This document shows, piece by piece, positions 12,475 through 24,653 of a DNA stretch of 64,000 bases (position 1 is its first letter; every line of letters starts with the position of its first letter). Below the pieces are notes generated by a model that had not been told where the DNA came from, made no database searches, and saw only the letters and a program-made list of their open reading frames with translations. This DNA is from Mesocentrotus franciscanus (Eukaryota > Echinodermata > Echinoidea > Camarodonta > Strongylocentrotidae). Position numbers and translations under genes: made by a program. The stretch covers positions 20,880,800 through 20,944,799 of the forward strand of contig CP137682.1 in assembly GCA_037976565.1 (NCBI GenBank), read 5' to 3'.

Positions 12475-12842
12475 TCACTCACTTTGAAAGTGTTCTTAGT
12501 TAGACCGCTCCAGAGGAACGGGTCTTGAGGAACGGTTTGCGAGCGTTCACACTCCGAGCAGTTTTTTATGGCTCAAACCGCTCCACGAGTCAAAGTGGTC
12601 TTGTTGCTATGGCAGCTCAGGTCAGCGGGTCAATTTTTTCGCGAATACTAAGCGTATGTACCGTACTACAAGTTTCGCGCGGAACGTCACTAGCTCACTT
12701 CCGTTCAAAGTACGCTTCCGGACCTGGAGCGGTCCAGAAGTCCACTTCCTGGACCACTTTGACCGTTCTCACTCACCTAAGAACCGCTCCTGAGGAACGG
12801 GTCTTAGTTAGACCGCTCCAACGAAGTGAATGAGAACGGGTC
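12475..12842. mobile_element. TTA-flanked MITE (GACCCCGTTCTCACTCAC family), copy 1
   Basis: The left terminus GACCCCGTTCTCACTCACTT pairs with the inverted right terminus GTGAATGAGAACGGGTC. It is flanked by direct TTA (12472-12474 and 12843-12845), as expected of PIF/Harbinger-type TWA target duplication. Compared with the other copies it lacks about 85 internal bp. The interior is full of inverted ACCGCTCC/GAACGGGTCTT blocks. An X-box-like GTTGCTATGGCAGC lies at 12603-12616. Open frames inside are not coding. Confidence 0.85.
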
Positions 12843-12912
12843 TTAGACAGTCGTACCTCCTTGGTTATACCTCCTCCCCTCCCTGTGGGCTTTCCAGAGA
12901 GTCGCAGACATT

Positions 12913-13838
12913 AGGGCCTTTTCGTTTGGCACGTCCACATAGACGACGTCAAAGATATGACGTCATTTCGGCGATTTGCGCATGCGTCGGGTCGTCTCGC
13001 GTCGTCAGGCCCAATTTGAGGATGCGTTCACCCATGATTTGAGGTTCATCAGAAAACTCGAACCCCGTCGTCAAAATGACGTCATCTTGCTATATCGCAG
13101 CGTAAATCAGAAGGGAAAGACAGAAAGAGAAAGTGATAGAATGATAAAAACAAAGAACAACATAAGAAAAGGTTATAGAATATATAATGAAAAGACAGAA
13201 GAGAAGATGAAAGTTGGAAAACAAAGAATAACATAAGGAATGGTAGGAAGAAAATGATAGAACGATAAAAACAAAGAATTACATAAGAAAAGAATGGTAA
13301 CAATAAAAAATGACATAAGGAGAGACAGAAAGAGAAATTGATAAAGCATAGATAATGGAAAGATAGGAGAAAAGATGAAAGATGGAAAAACAAAGAATAA
13401 CATAAGGAAAGGTAGAAAGAGGAAATTAATAGAATAATAAAAACAAACACTAACATAAGAGAAGGTGATAGAAGGAAGAAATAAAGAATAACAAAAGGAA
13501 AGAGAGAAAGAGAAAAATGATAAAGCATAGATATTGGAAAGATAGAAGAAAAGATGAAAGATGGAAAAACAAAGAATAACATAAGGAAAGATAGAAAGAG
13601 GAAATTAATAGAATAATAAAAACAAATACTCACATAAGAGAAGGTGATAGAAGGAAGAAATAAAGAATAACATAAGGAAAGACAGAAAGAGAAAATGATA
13701 GAATGGTAACAATAAACAATTACATAAGGAGAGACAGAAAGAGAAAATGATAAAGAAAAGAAAATTGAAAGATAGAAGAGAAGATGAAAGATGGAAAAAC
13801 AGATAATAACATAAGAAAAACACAAACGAAAAGCCCCT
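12913..13838. mobile_element. Non-autonomous DNA transposon enclosing a minisatellite
   Basis: The left end AGGGCCTTTTCGTTTG matches the inverted right end (CAAACGAAAAGCCCCT). The left 190 bp is CpG-rich and carries two CRE palindromes TGACGTCA (12958-12965 and 13077-13084). The rest is a purine-rich minisatellite. It begins 71 bp after the preceding MITE. Confidence 0.65.
13100..13815. repeat. Purine-rich minisatellite inside the transposon
   Basis: Repeats of ACAAAGAATAACATAAGGAA and GAAAGAGAAAATGATAGAA. AAAGATGAAA landmarks occur near 13203, 13371, 13550 and 13780, giving a higher-order period of about 170-230 bp. The 264-codon minus-strand frame is an artefact of its skew. Confidence 0.8.
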
Positions 13839-14088
13839 ATTCCCTTTCTAAACCACTGGATGTCCACATACGGCAATTGCTATCCCTTGCCAAGTGGTCA
13901 TTCTCCATTTCCTCGAAGAGTTGACTTGCTCACTTGGTACTTGGTACTAGGAAATAAAGTATCTCTCTTGAGCAGGCTGGGGCAGTTCCACCCTGAATCC
14001 GCCAGTGCCCCAATGAAATATGAGATGTATTTAGTGGTCTGTTTACTGTGTCACAAAATTTCCCCTTCCCCCAAATTCCCCAATTCAT

Positions 14089-14437
14089 TAAAGCCTCTCT
14101 AAAGTGTTGGGAGGTCAAAATCAATGGCAAAATTTCACCTAAATTGTATAATGAGGTGAAAGAGGATGTCATTTAACATGCACTTCTGCAAGGATTTTCA
14201 AAAGAAATGTGTTTGAAGATGCGTATTGATGAAAGATTACAAAATTGAGGTTTTCTGCATACAACAGTAAACCCAAATATGGCATTCTGTCATCAATACT
14301 CGTCTTCAAACACATTTGTATTTGAAAATCCTTGCAGAAGTGTGTGTTAAATGACATGCCCTTTCACATCATTGTACAATTTAAGTTAATTTTTGCCCCA
14401 AAATGTTGGGCTCCCAACACTTAAGAGGGGCTTAAAG
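14089..14437. mobile_element. Foldback element with about 150-bp arms
   Basis: The left arm (TTAAAGCCTCTCTAAAGTGT ... TGCACTTCTGCAAGGATTTT) is repeated inverted in the right arm (AAAATCCTTGCAGAAGTGTG ... CACTTAAGAGGGGCTTAAAG), leaving a loop near 14235-14290. Nearly the whole element is palindromic. Confidence 0.8.
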
Positions 14438-14630
14438 ATAAAGACCAGTTCTGGTCATGTGATTGCATTGTGAAAGAAACGTTGTGGAATCAATCAGAAA
14501 AGGTTGATCATCTAGCATATAAGTATTGGTGTGTACTGCAAGGTTCTGGAATCATCAAAATGATAAGAAATTTGGCCCAGTCTTGGTAAAGTTACAAACA
14601 CTGTACACAGAAAGATGCATATAGGACTAC
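14432..14630 (+). repeat. Dispersed 200-bp repeat, copy 1
   Basis: It matches 22537-22740 in reverse complement over its full length. Shared blocks include AGTTCTGGTCATG, GATCATCTAGCATATAAGTA, TACTGCAAGGTTCTGGAATC and CACTGTACACAGAAA. It starts with TTAAAGATAAAG directly at the end of the foldback element. Confidence 0.85.
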
Positions 14631-15836
14631 GGGACACGTGCGCGACTCGTGCGATATCTATCCGGTCCAAATAGATATAATAATTTACCAAATATATCAA
14701 TTAGTAGGCGGTTTCCCAGCAAAATTTGTATCAGCACGTATTAGTCAAAACATATTCTTTCACATGATTGGTAATGAGAGCTTCGATCCATTTCATTTTT
14801 TGAGAGGGGGGCGTTTCCAAAACTTGTCTATACCTTTAAACAGGCCACCTCTCTCTCTCTCTCTTTATCTCTCTCGGAGTGGTCATTTTCTTTTCCCTTA
14901 AAGAAGGAGTTCTTGCTTACTTTGTTTCTAAAGAAGAAAATAAAGTATCCCACAGGTAATGCAAAAATTCCCTTTTTGTTTATAGGAGCTCCTTTTCAAT
15001 TGCTGTTGTAAAAGTGTAAGAGCAAATCAGTATTGTGACATATATAGATATCGTTAAGAATGCACTCAATTTCTTTTTTGATAACGACGATAATAAATTA
15101 TGCTGTTCTTGGGTAGCGCATTATGATATAACGTCTATATGTGCCCCAAAAGGACTGGAGATTGGCCAGCTTTAGCTTTGGCAGTATTGGCGCTCATGTG
15201 CATTTCTTGCATTGATTTGAAACGTCATAAATTTTCTGTCGTCATCCAAGGATTGTAACCCTCATACCTGACACCAGGACTTTAGGTAATGTTATGTCTC
15301 TAGATTCTACCACAACATTACGAAAAAGGATGTTTTTTTAATATTGATTTAGGGTTAAATTAGGTTATAGAAAAAGGATATATCTTTTGGCTTTTGTAGC
15401 TTATGATCTGATTTTACAAATTTGCCAAAATGTTTGTATATTTTGATGAAGGTCATCGACTTTTGAGGTCTTCTTCCTCCTTCCTCTTCCTTATTTTGGA
15501 ATTTAATTGCTTCCTGAAGTCACGTCAAAGTTCCTACTAGTTCCTGTCCAGATTCCTTGTAATATGTGTGTTATACTCAGCAATCTATAAGAGCACATGT
15601 CCCAGATCTCTCTCTATCTCTCTCTCTCTCTCTCTCTAATATTTCCTTTATGTAGATCTTTGTTTAGATCTGTTATTTACCTAATAACCTTTGATAGTAC
15701 GTACATCCAGTAGGTGTTCCTTGATTTCCTGGTTGTGTACTTGTGAAACATGCTTGGGTGGCAATTGCTTTTGTGGTCAGTTTAATTCCTGCACCAAATT
15801 CCCAACGTCATCCTTGGACCAAAGACTATATCAGCG
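14631..15836. other. Intergenic with short CT tracts
   Basis: CT runs at 14847-14875 and 15606-15639. No gene recognised. Confidence 0.5.
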
Positions 15837-16370
15837 TGTCCACACACAACATTTTTTATCCCGAAACTCTATAACGAAACGTCGTATAAAGAATCATCGT
15901 ATAAATTTCAGGGTGTCCACACACAAGAAACGTCGTATAAATTCCAGGGTGTCCACACACACAAGAAAGTAATCCCGAAACTCTACAGCGAAATGTCGTA
16001 TAGGTGCGCAGTTTGCTACTGCGGTCATGAAATGGAATTGGAAATGAGAGGCCAGGTCTCCTTTTGCACGAGGTCACGTTAAGCCCCGCCCAGTTATTCT
16101 GTTAGTTATACTAGTTACGTCCACACACAATACATTCTGTGATTAGGCGTGATTAGACGTGATTCTTTATTGGGTTCTAGTTCGAAACGATGCCCAAACC
16201 CGCGTTTCGTTATACGACGTTTCGTTATACGACGTATCGTTAGTCAGCGTCCACACAAAATTTCATCGTATAACTATCCCGAAACGGTATAACTATCCCG
16301 AAACGGTATAACTATCCCGAAACGGTATAACTAATCACGCCTAATCACGGAAAGTGTTGTGTGTGGACAC
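15837..16370. mobile_element. Nested cluster of GTCCACACACA-ended elements
   Basis: Outer ends GTGTCCACACACAAC and GTTGTGTGTGGACAC are inverted. Further GTCCACACA heads occur near 15914, 15948, 16119 and 16249. The segment 16119-16370 is itself inverted at both ends (GTGATTAGGCGTGATTAG and CTAATCACGCCTAATCAC). Words TCCCGAAAC, CGTCGTATAA and GTTATACGAC recur in both orientations, and a 19-bp tandem repeat of GTATAACTATCCCGAAACG spans 16268-16329. Confidence 0.75.
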
Positions 16371-18936
16371 AGGGTATATTTAACCATTACCCTAACACCA
16401 AACCTCATCTGAAACCCAGATGCAACTCTAACCATAACAACCATAACCGTTCATCTTTGATGAAATACAGAAAGTCGGATCACTGATTTCCTTGGATTTA
16501 GAGTTGTAGGTTTTATTTTTATCAATCTTTGACAGCACATGTTTACTTCCTACCTTTTTCAGGGAAATAAAACCCCTTGGAAATTGTTTCTCTAACCACA
16601 CCCTATAAACTAATGTTTTGAAGCAAACCATGACATGTGATTTCAAGTTTGGACAAGTATTTCACCATCGGACCAAAAATATCTGAAGATTGAAAGTAGT
16701 TGGTGTAAAATGAATCAGTAACAACTTGGTAAAGTCTTTTGAGATGAAATAAACCATTGTTAGAAATAATCTGTAGGTTTATAGATGGATTAGTCGAGGA
16801 AGGAAGAGAGAGAGAGAGAGAGAGCGAGTGTGGGGGAACGAAAGAGAAAGAGACAGGCATGCAGACACATATATATAAAAGAGGGAGTGTACTGTATTAC
16901 CATTTGGGTGCCCCTACCCTTCCCCATGGCATGCACCCCCCATCACCTCCCCCCATCATCACCACCACCTTACCATGAACTTGCACTGAACTTCTGACCA
17001 CAATTTCTGTTTTTCTCTCACAAATTCTCTCACATTGTTCCAATACCCAATGAACTCGCTCGTTTATTGTTTTCGTTTTCTTTTTCGAGACAAATATCAG
17101 GGTAGCCTGCATCATGTTATTAATGGCTATGTTCACAAGAGACTCTTAGTTTTTAACTTTAAGCTTGTGAAACCTCAAGGGTTAAAACAACGTTCCACAT
17201 CAATAAAGAGTGTTCATACTGGACCGAAACAATGAGCATTCAAAGTTTTAAACTACAAGCCGGACAAGCAGTCATTTTAACAACAAGCTGGCGAAACCTC
17301 AAGTTTAATTGCGTCCGCACGGCTCATATAACTTCAAATCAGGATCCTCCGTGACTTGATCACTTTGAGGTAACTTAAAGTTTCATAACCACGAAAATGT
17401 CCTCATGGTCCATAACTAAAAGATTACCTCCAAGTTTAAAACCCCAACCTAAACTTAACTTTACACTCTGTCGTGTCAACCCGACGATTACCTAGGTTAC
17501 TGCCGTCCATGTGTTTGCAATCAAGTGCTGGCCAAAATGTAAGGTGAAACTATTTAGCTCCCTGCCTCCAAGGCTTGAAAATAATGTGGTTTAATCTTGT
17601 GTGTAATAGAATTATGACCCCAAATTCTGTCTATACTTTTCGTGAGATAAGCAGGATGTGAACGATTATTTCATGTTCAAATCTTCCCCCCCCTCCTCAA
17701 TTTAATGTATGATACCTTCTGTCCATGTGGCTATGTTTAGTTGACATTGAAAGTCACTACATGTATTTTTTATCGGATTATTGGATATTTTTTGTTTTTT
17801 GTTTCATGGATGAATTGTCTGCTACAAAGGCTGAATGTTTTGAACTATACAAAGAATACCAAGAATATCAACTTTCATTCCATATACCATGTCTCACTTT
17901 ATTAAAAAATATAGTGAATGTATTTCTATTTTTAATACAGTAGAGTTCACTTTATCATATTATTTTTTGATGGGGGGGGGTGTAAATTATTTTTTTCTTC
18001 CAACAATTCAGAAGTTAGGTCAGATATATATATTTTTTCCATATGGTCCTATGGAACTCGAACATCATTATGTGGGAGGTTGATGCATGTATCTAGCTTT
18101 TGTTCATCATATTTATTTACACGAATTTTGCATTCCAGCATAACCGCAATGAACTTTAGTGAAAAGAATTTAGATGTATCGGTTTACTTTATGACAAAAG
18201 AAGACTAATATCTGGCATGTCCTGGCTATTCAGGACTAGTTTCACTGGGCATTTTTTCTTTTCACACAGGCAAAAGCATAAATTCCAAAGTCCAATAATT
18301 AAAATCTATTTTGGCTGTCTTAGACAATGCTATCTACAAGTTCATGGCCAATGCTCTGGTTTCCTTTTAGGTCACTGATTCAATGATTGAAATTCTATCT
18401 ATCTTCGTGCTTTATTGTCTTTATCTTTTCATACTATAAGCTCTGTATATGCCTTTATTGGTAGATGTTATATGTGTTTCCTGGAGTAAAATTAAAAGTA
18501 AAAACTGGTGAAATAAAGAAATTGAAAAGGAACTTCATTGACCACCTCTCTGTAAAGACCACATTTTTTTGTTTTCCTTGGAATGTGTATCCCATTGAAA
18601 CATGTTTTAAAGGAACGTGTAACCCCCCCCCCCTTTTTTTTGAAAGGGCATTCTGCAGTTGTGTTAATGCACACCTTTACTACCAAGTGCCAGGTGGTTG
18701 TGTATTCACAGTGCATCCACAATGCCTGGAGTTCTTAAAGTCTACCTATTTTCTGCATTTTAGGGGGTACTTTTAAAATCTTGAAATAGACACCTATATA
18801 GCACAGAGTGAACACCCTACCAACAGCTTTGAACTTATGTGGGCATCCCATGTTTGTCTGTTTTGTCTAATGTTTGCTGGAGTTGATTGTTTGTTTGTTG
18901 TTGAAATGGAGGGGTAGCCTTAACCTGAGGTCAACA
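16371..18936. other. Intergenic with GA tract and palindromic words
   Basis: A GA run at 16804-16824. At 17140-17480 the words AAACCTCAAG and CAAGTTTAA recur in both orientations, probably an eroded transposon. G-run at 17972-17980; C-run/T-run junction at 18624-18641. No gene seen. Confidence 0.45.
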
Positions 18937-19491
18937 TTAAAGGGGAAATCTACCCCATAATCAAGTTGGGTACTGGACGAAATAGATCATTGACATGTTG
19001 AAGAAAATATGACAAACGATAGGTTACCACCTATATGATTCTTCAAAGTTGTCATTGGTCAGATACAAATTGAAAATTCTGTGATTTCCCTTGCAAGCAA
19101 TTCTCCATTTGTTTTTGTTTTCTAAAGAATTTCATAAACTCCCTCTTTTTCTACCGAGATAATAATTTCTTGTAACTTTACACTAAATATATTATTGGAT
19201 ATATATTTTTTAACATATCCCGCTCTGAAAGAGATCCTTTCCTTCATCAACAGCAACCAATCAAGAAGAGAATATCTTTTGATTATTTTCATTACAAGAC
19301 AGATGTAAAGCTGCTCAAACTTGCAGCGTCAATCATAAAGTTACCAATTTATTTCAGTCAATTGTATCTTTAAAGATGCATATAACTGCCCTTTTTAAAT
19401 CAGATTCTCCTCAAATATTCACTGATCTGCTTCTCTAATGTTTTTGCTTTTAAGAAAACCATCATGGTTTCAAAATTGACTTTCCCTTTAA
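18937..19491. mobile_element. TTAA-flanked MITE
   Basis: TTAA (18937-18940) then AGGGGAAATC at the left; GACTTTCCCT then TTAA (19488-19491) at the right. The short inverted ends and TTAA flanks recall piggyBac-type insertion, but the inverted repeat is only about 10-12 bp with mismatches. Confidence 0.45.
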
Positions 19492-21731
19492 GTTCTTCCC
19501 TTGGAATGGACTCAGAATTTGAAGAGCATTCAGCTTTTGTCTGTTTGTCTAAGTAATATGTTTGCTCATCTATTCTTCTAGAATCTTATGGTCACAGTTC
19601 CTATCTCTGTATCTCTTTATCTATGTGTTAGCTCCTGAGATTTATCATGATAAGATGAGGGTAGAGTCAAGTTGAAGTTCAGGTCAAGAAGTTAATCAAT
19701 TTGGAGTATGTTTAATTTTCTTCCAATATACAAACTATTTCTCTTGTTTGAAATAATCGCTAGGTTCGCATTGTAAACTTTTAGTTCAGCTCTTGGTTTT
19801 AAACTGAAAGGTCATCTTGTAGTTAAGGACCGTGTAGATGCACTCATTGTCCAGATATGATTTCACAATAAACTTAAAATCAACTTATAATGAATTTGTG
19901 TTGTATAGCTTGCCTTTGAATTTGCGTTTTATATAATTAAAGATATTAATATTGGTCTCTGAAAGTTGACTTCACCCTCGACTGACATGTCTTACCTAAC
20001 ATGCACGCCCTCCACCAACTTCACGAAAACTGCCCCTTACAGAACTTTGACACTTTGCCACCATTGCACATGATGTGTTGTGTTTCAGTATATATATTAG
20101 TTTTCATGCTTTATAGAGAATGTACGTTTCATGTAATTGAAGCCTTAGGAATTCAAGCATTATGATATAGAATGCATACATATTGTTAAAGAAGGAAACC
20201 ATATAAAATTCTTAAGCTTAAAATCTGGTATGGGTTTCCGTTTGAGCAGAATAGTTGACGTCAATGGCAGATGGGGGGGGGTGGCAACCAGCCCTTACCC
20301 CCTGTTACACCATTGGAGATATTTTTACTACACAACTAAAAATTTGCCCTTTCAATTGTGTAATTTTTCAGGTTTGTACCACCCCACCCCTAAACATAAC
20401 CCTGGATTATGGCATGTTGTTGTAGTTTCTTTTCTGATCATTATATCTGTTTTCTTGTTCATTTTGTTGTTTTTCTACTCAAATATAGAAATGAAGTAAT
20501 ACTTTCAAATGTACCCATTATGCTTTTGAATACGCTCATTGAATTGTAACGAAGGAAAATAAAAATCCCTGTTATGATACAGACTTTAATGAGATTCCTA
20601 CTTATTTTGCATTGGTTTAGGTCGATTAGATCAAGTACCCCACCCATATCCTCTAATGTGCTTTTCAAGGTGCCCATTGTTATAGCTATCAACTTACTGA
20701 GAGCTACGAGTGTTGTTCCCATGCTGCATGTGTATGATAATGTTTTCATATTTACTGCAGATGAAGGTTGACAGCCAGTATGTAGGGAGAGCTACGTGTA
20801 TATACCTACCCACATCGCAAATGGGTGATCGTGGTCTAAAAGTCTCCCCTATATTTGTGGATAATGATTTATTTTACCCGTCTGTAATATGGCGCGAGTT
20901 AATGATTTTCACATTGAAATTCTAGAATAAAAGTTTATACTATGTTGCCTGTTGTTGTGATTAGGTACATTGTACACATCCTAAATTTGATCGACCTTCC
21001 CTACCAGTACCTCCCTCTTATTTCAGCGCCAGCCCACCCCACAATGTTTACCATAGACCTTGGTCTTGCTCAAACTTGATGGTAGTGTGGAAAAACAATT
21101 TAGTCCTTATCGAGTGGGACCTGGACCTATTTATAGTCTTTGTTGTGAGTCACGAAGAAGACAAAGAGTATCCTCATAAAGATGTTTGACCGCTAAACCT
21201 CAGAGTGACTCCTTTGTCTGTTCTCCTCAAGAGGTTAATCTTAGAGGGGGTGAAAAAGAGGCACTTTGAGGCACCCCTGGGGGGCAGGGCTCGTACAAAG
21301 GGGTCTTAAACTTGCTCTTTACTTCGTGGTGGAACAACAGAAGAAAAGATGTCTGCATTGTTACTGGTAGTAAGGAGGCTTTATTGTATAAACTACCTTA
21401 TCAGAGGTTGCCTGTATATTTATAAAAGAGTTCTTCATCCAAAATATAGTTTTGTTTTTTCAATATGCGATACTAAATGGTTGTTATTTATGCCACAGAT
21501 AGGGTTTTCCCACCATTTTACTACCAAAGTACCATTGTGGCAATTCTTCTGCTGAGAGTCCGAAGGGCAACAGAGTTCTGGTTACAATGAATAAGACACA
21601 TTTATAATACATTTAATACTACATTTCTAGGCACCATGGCCGTGCTGTTGTCAACGCAACTATATATCCTTTTACCAACTAAAGAGCTAGGACAACATCA
21701 TAAATGTATTGTACATAATGCAAAACATAAT
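19492..21731. other. Intergenic, no gene recognised
   Basis: Holds a CRE palindrome TGACGTCA at 20256-20263 and a G-run at 20272-20281. Short open frames show no family motif. Confidence 0.5.
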
Positions 21732-21810
21732 TGTCTGTTGAGCGCAAGAAAGGCATTAACTCCTATACTAGCTGTTACACAGACTCAACGCCCTTCTGTT
21801 TTTCAAGACA
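21732..21810. repeat. Small hairpin repeat, copy 3
   Basis: TGTCTGTTGAGCGCAAGAAA pairs with the inverted AACGCCCTTCTG-TTTTTCAAGACA. A solo right arm (AGTCAACACCTGTCTGGCTC, 21847-21880) follows 40 bp downstream. Confidence 0.65.
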
Positions 21811-22536
21811 TGATATAGAATAATGATCCACTATCACTTTACATAGAGTCAACACCTGTCTGGCTCTAAGCAGATGAATTGTTATGTACTTGAATGTAAA
21901 TTTATTGATGTTTTTTAAATGGTTCAATATTAAAATGATTTGAAACACAGTAATACGAGTCTTTTGTAAACATCAATTTATTTATCAAACTCAGACAACA
22001 AAGGAGATAAAATAGTCCAGGACAAAACCAATATTTTGTTTACTTCTTAGGTCTGCTGCGGCTCATATACACATGAATTCCTAGCCCTAAAGCCGAACAA
22101 ATTTTGCTTACTTGGCAAGTATTTTCTGAATATTCTCCCTATATAGCTTTCCTTTCTATCAGCTGATATTCGAAATGTTAATATTTCTATGTACCTGTGC
22201 TTCCTTTCCCATTCATGTTACAATATCTTTCCCACTAATGAACAAATATTTTTTCATGGTGCCTCTTTCTTTATTGTTTATCTTTTAAAATCACTCCACC
22301 TTTTTTGACACAATGGAGATAAAGTCAAGGTACTTTTGACTTAAAGAGGAGGTTGAGTTCTGGGAAGAGGTGAAAAATAATTTGTGAGCGTTATCATTGT
22401 TATTATGCAAGTGTGGAAGAACATCAGAGAAAAAATCTTCCCTGAAAAGCATAGCTCTTCAAGTGCCTTAATATTTTAAATATGGCATGTAATAACAGCA
22501 TAAAAATTGGGACAGATTTTTATGCCACATGTTCTT

Positions 22537-22740
22537 GTAGTCCCATATACATATTTCTGTGTACAGTGCTTGTAACTTTAACACCAAGACTTGGCCAAAT
22601 TTCTTATTATTTTGATGATTCCAGAACCTTGCAGTACACACCAATACTTATATGCTAGATGATCCACCTTTTCTGATCGATTCCACACCCTTTCTTTCAC
22701 AATGCAGTCGCATGACCAGAACTCAACTTTATCTTTAAAG
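22537..22740 (-). repeat. Dispersed 200-bp repeat, copy 2 (inverted)
   Basis: Reverse complement of 14432-14630, with few differences and a short insertion. It ends in CTTTATCTTTAAAG. 21881-22536 and 22741-23150 hold nothing recognised. Confidence 0.85.
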
Positions 22741-23149
22741 TGTAGCTAATAATTTGTCTGTAGAATAATGCCATGGAATGTCCTCCCTTTAGAATTTCCT
22801 CTAAAAGTAAAAAGAAGATTATGGAAAACCCTTGTAACATCTGCTTAAAACTAATCTGGCGCTCGTGGACTTGTGCCTCTAAAACCTTTTGTTATTGAAA
22901 TAGAATGGTCTTATTGATAAACTTGTGACCATGGACGTTTTGGTCAATAATAATGAAAAACTTACCGTAACTGTTAAACTAGCTATGAGCTGAAACTTTA
23001 AGCTGCTACTTGACAAGGGGGAGCTGTTATGTAACGTTATTCCCCATGAAGATAATTAAAAGATGAGAAGGAAGGAAGTAGAGAGTGACGGACAAAGAAT
23101 GAGTTGGACAAAGAAAGAATGAGAGATAAAAACAGTAGAGAGATCTTGC

Positions 23150-23175
23150 AATCTCTCTTTATCCCCCTCTCTCTT

Positions 23176-23206
<31 letters not shown>

Positions 23207-23312
23207 TTCCCTCTGTCTCTCTCGCCATTTCTTTCTTTCTTTCTTTCGCTTGTGCACAACTCACCAATATAACAGAGAGAGAGAGAGAGAGAGGGGGATA
23301 AAGTGTGAAGCT
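23150..23312. repeat. (CT)n/(GA)n inverted microsatellite
   Basis: CTTTATCCCCCTCTCTCTT on the left and AGAGAGAGAGGGGGATAAAG on the right flank CT, TTTC and GA runs, so the whole tract could fold into a long stem. Confidence 0.8.
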
Positions 23313-23661
23313 AGAGAGATGAAGCCCAAAATCAAATATGAATAGAGAAAGAGAAAAAAATAATGAGACAAACAAATAAAACAAAAACATTTATAACCCA
23401 CAATATAATGTTCCCACATGGATGTCTATCTATGTATAAATTTACACTGTATGTACAAATATAACATTTTCAGCTCAAAAACATCAATGCTGATTATGTG
23501 AAAATCCCATTCATGTAAATGGTCACAATATTTCTCCTATTCTTGAGTTTGACGGTTATTTGCTCTACCAATATTGTTCACAAACTGCATGCTGATTCGT
23601 GTAACTGTTTTTCTGCCTCGATGATACAAATATTTGCACAATGCAATTTCTTTCATTATAG

Positions 23662-23801
23662 GGGCATTCACACTCCAAGCAATAAACATCGGTTTTCCTA
23701 CATTCCAAGGTATGGGCAGAAGTTGCTAGGCAACTACCCATAAACACAATGAAAAACTTGAATTCAAAAACCCACCTCTGGTTTTTGCAGTGTAAATGTT
23801 C
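23662..23801. mobile_element. MITE, GCATTTACACTGCAAAAA family, copy 1
   Basis: GGGCATTCACACTCCAAGCA at the left pairs with the inverted TTTTTGCAGTGTAAATGTTC at the right. It carries an RFX X-box-like GTTGCTAGGCAAC (23722-23734) inside a GGGCAGAAGTTG-like hairpin. Related to 59651-59796. Confidence 0.6.
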
Positions 23802-24196
23802 ACTCTCAAAACACCAGTGAATTATCCCAGTTTTTTAACATGTGACCATTCTCACTTCTGTGCTAACGCATGGGTACTACTCATACAAAAATAGAATTAT
23901 CAAACATTAACTATTTTTAATGGGTATTTCCAGTAGTTTAAATGGTAGCTTTAAAAAAAAGTGGTTTCTCAAATTGGTTTTCATGCAATGTAGATACCTG
24001 GTAGGCCAATTGGTTCAAAGTACTTTTTTCCATGACCTCGCAATGTGATTAGCAAGTTTCAGATTCAGAGGGAAGTTTCATTTCATTCTTGCTTTGTGGT
24101 AATGATCATGCAGTGAACACTATCCCAACTACTTTCAAGAAAGGGTGATGGACAAGGCCATTCAAATTGGCTTATGTCTGTTTTTTGACAGTCTTT

Positions 24197-24653
24197 GACC
24201 CCGTTCTCACTCACTTTGAAAGTGGTCTTAGTTAGACCGCTCCAGAAGAACGGGTCTTGAGGAACGGTTTGCGAGCGTTCGCACTCGAGCAGTTTCTTAT
24301 GGCTCAAACCGCTCCACGAGTCAAAGTGGTCTTGTTGCTATGGCAGCTCAGGTCAGCGGGTCAATTTTTTCGCGCGTGGAATACAAACCGTATGTACCGT
24401 ACTACATGTTTCGCGTGGAACGTCACTAACTCACTTCCGTTCAAAGTACGCTTCCGTTCACATTGCACGTTAGAGCGGTCCAAACCGCTCTTAATAAGAC
24501 CCGTTCCTCAAGACCACCTCCCGAGGTGGTCTTCTGGAGCGGTCCAGAAGTCCACTTCCTGGACCACTTTGACCGTTCTCACTCACCTAAGAACCGCTCC
24601 TGAGGAACGGGTCTTAGTTAGACCGCTCCAACGAAGTGAATGAGAACGGGGTC
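24197..24653. mobile_element. TTA-flanked MITE family (GACCCCGTTCTCACTCAC), copy 2
   Basis: Both termini are intact and 457 bp apart, with near-complete identity to copy 3. The flanks (TTT and AAT) do not form a TTA duplication. It contains GTTGCTATGGCAGC (24334-24347) and the internal palindrome ACCACCTCCCGAGGTGGTCT. Open frames inside are shadows of the inverted repeats. Confidence 0.85.

Noticed and set aside
13082..13876. 264-codon open frame on the minus strand
   Set aside because: It reads through a purine/pyrimidine-skewed minisatellite, consists of repeated Phe/Ser/Leu words, and overlaps a MITE end; stop codons are absent because of base skew.
24257..24643. 128-codon plus-strand frame and the related frames at 12525-12833 and 55241-55453
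   Set aside because: All lie within copies of the same MITE; their similarity reflects the inverted-repeat DNA, and no domain is recognisable.
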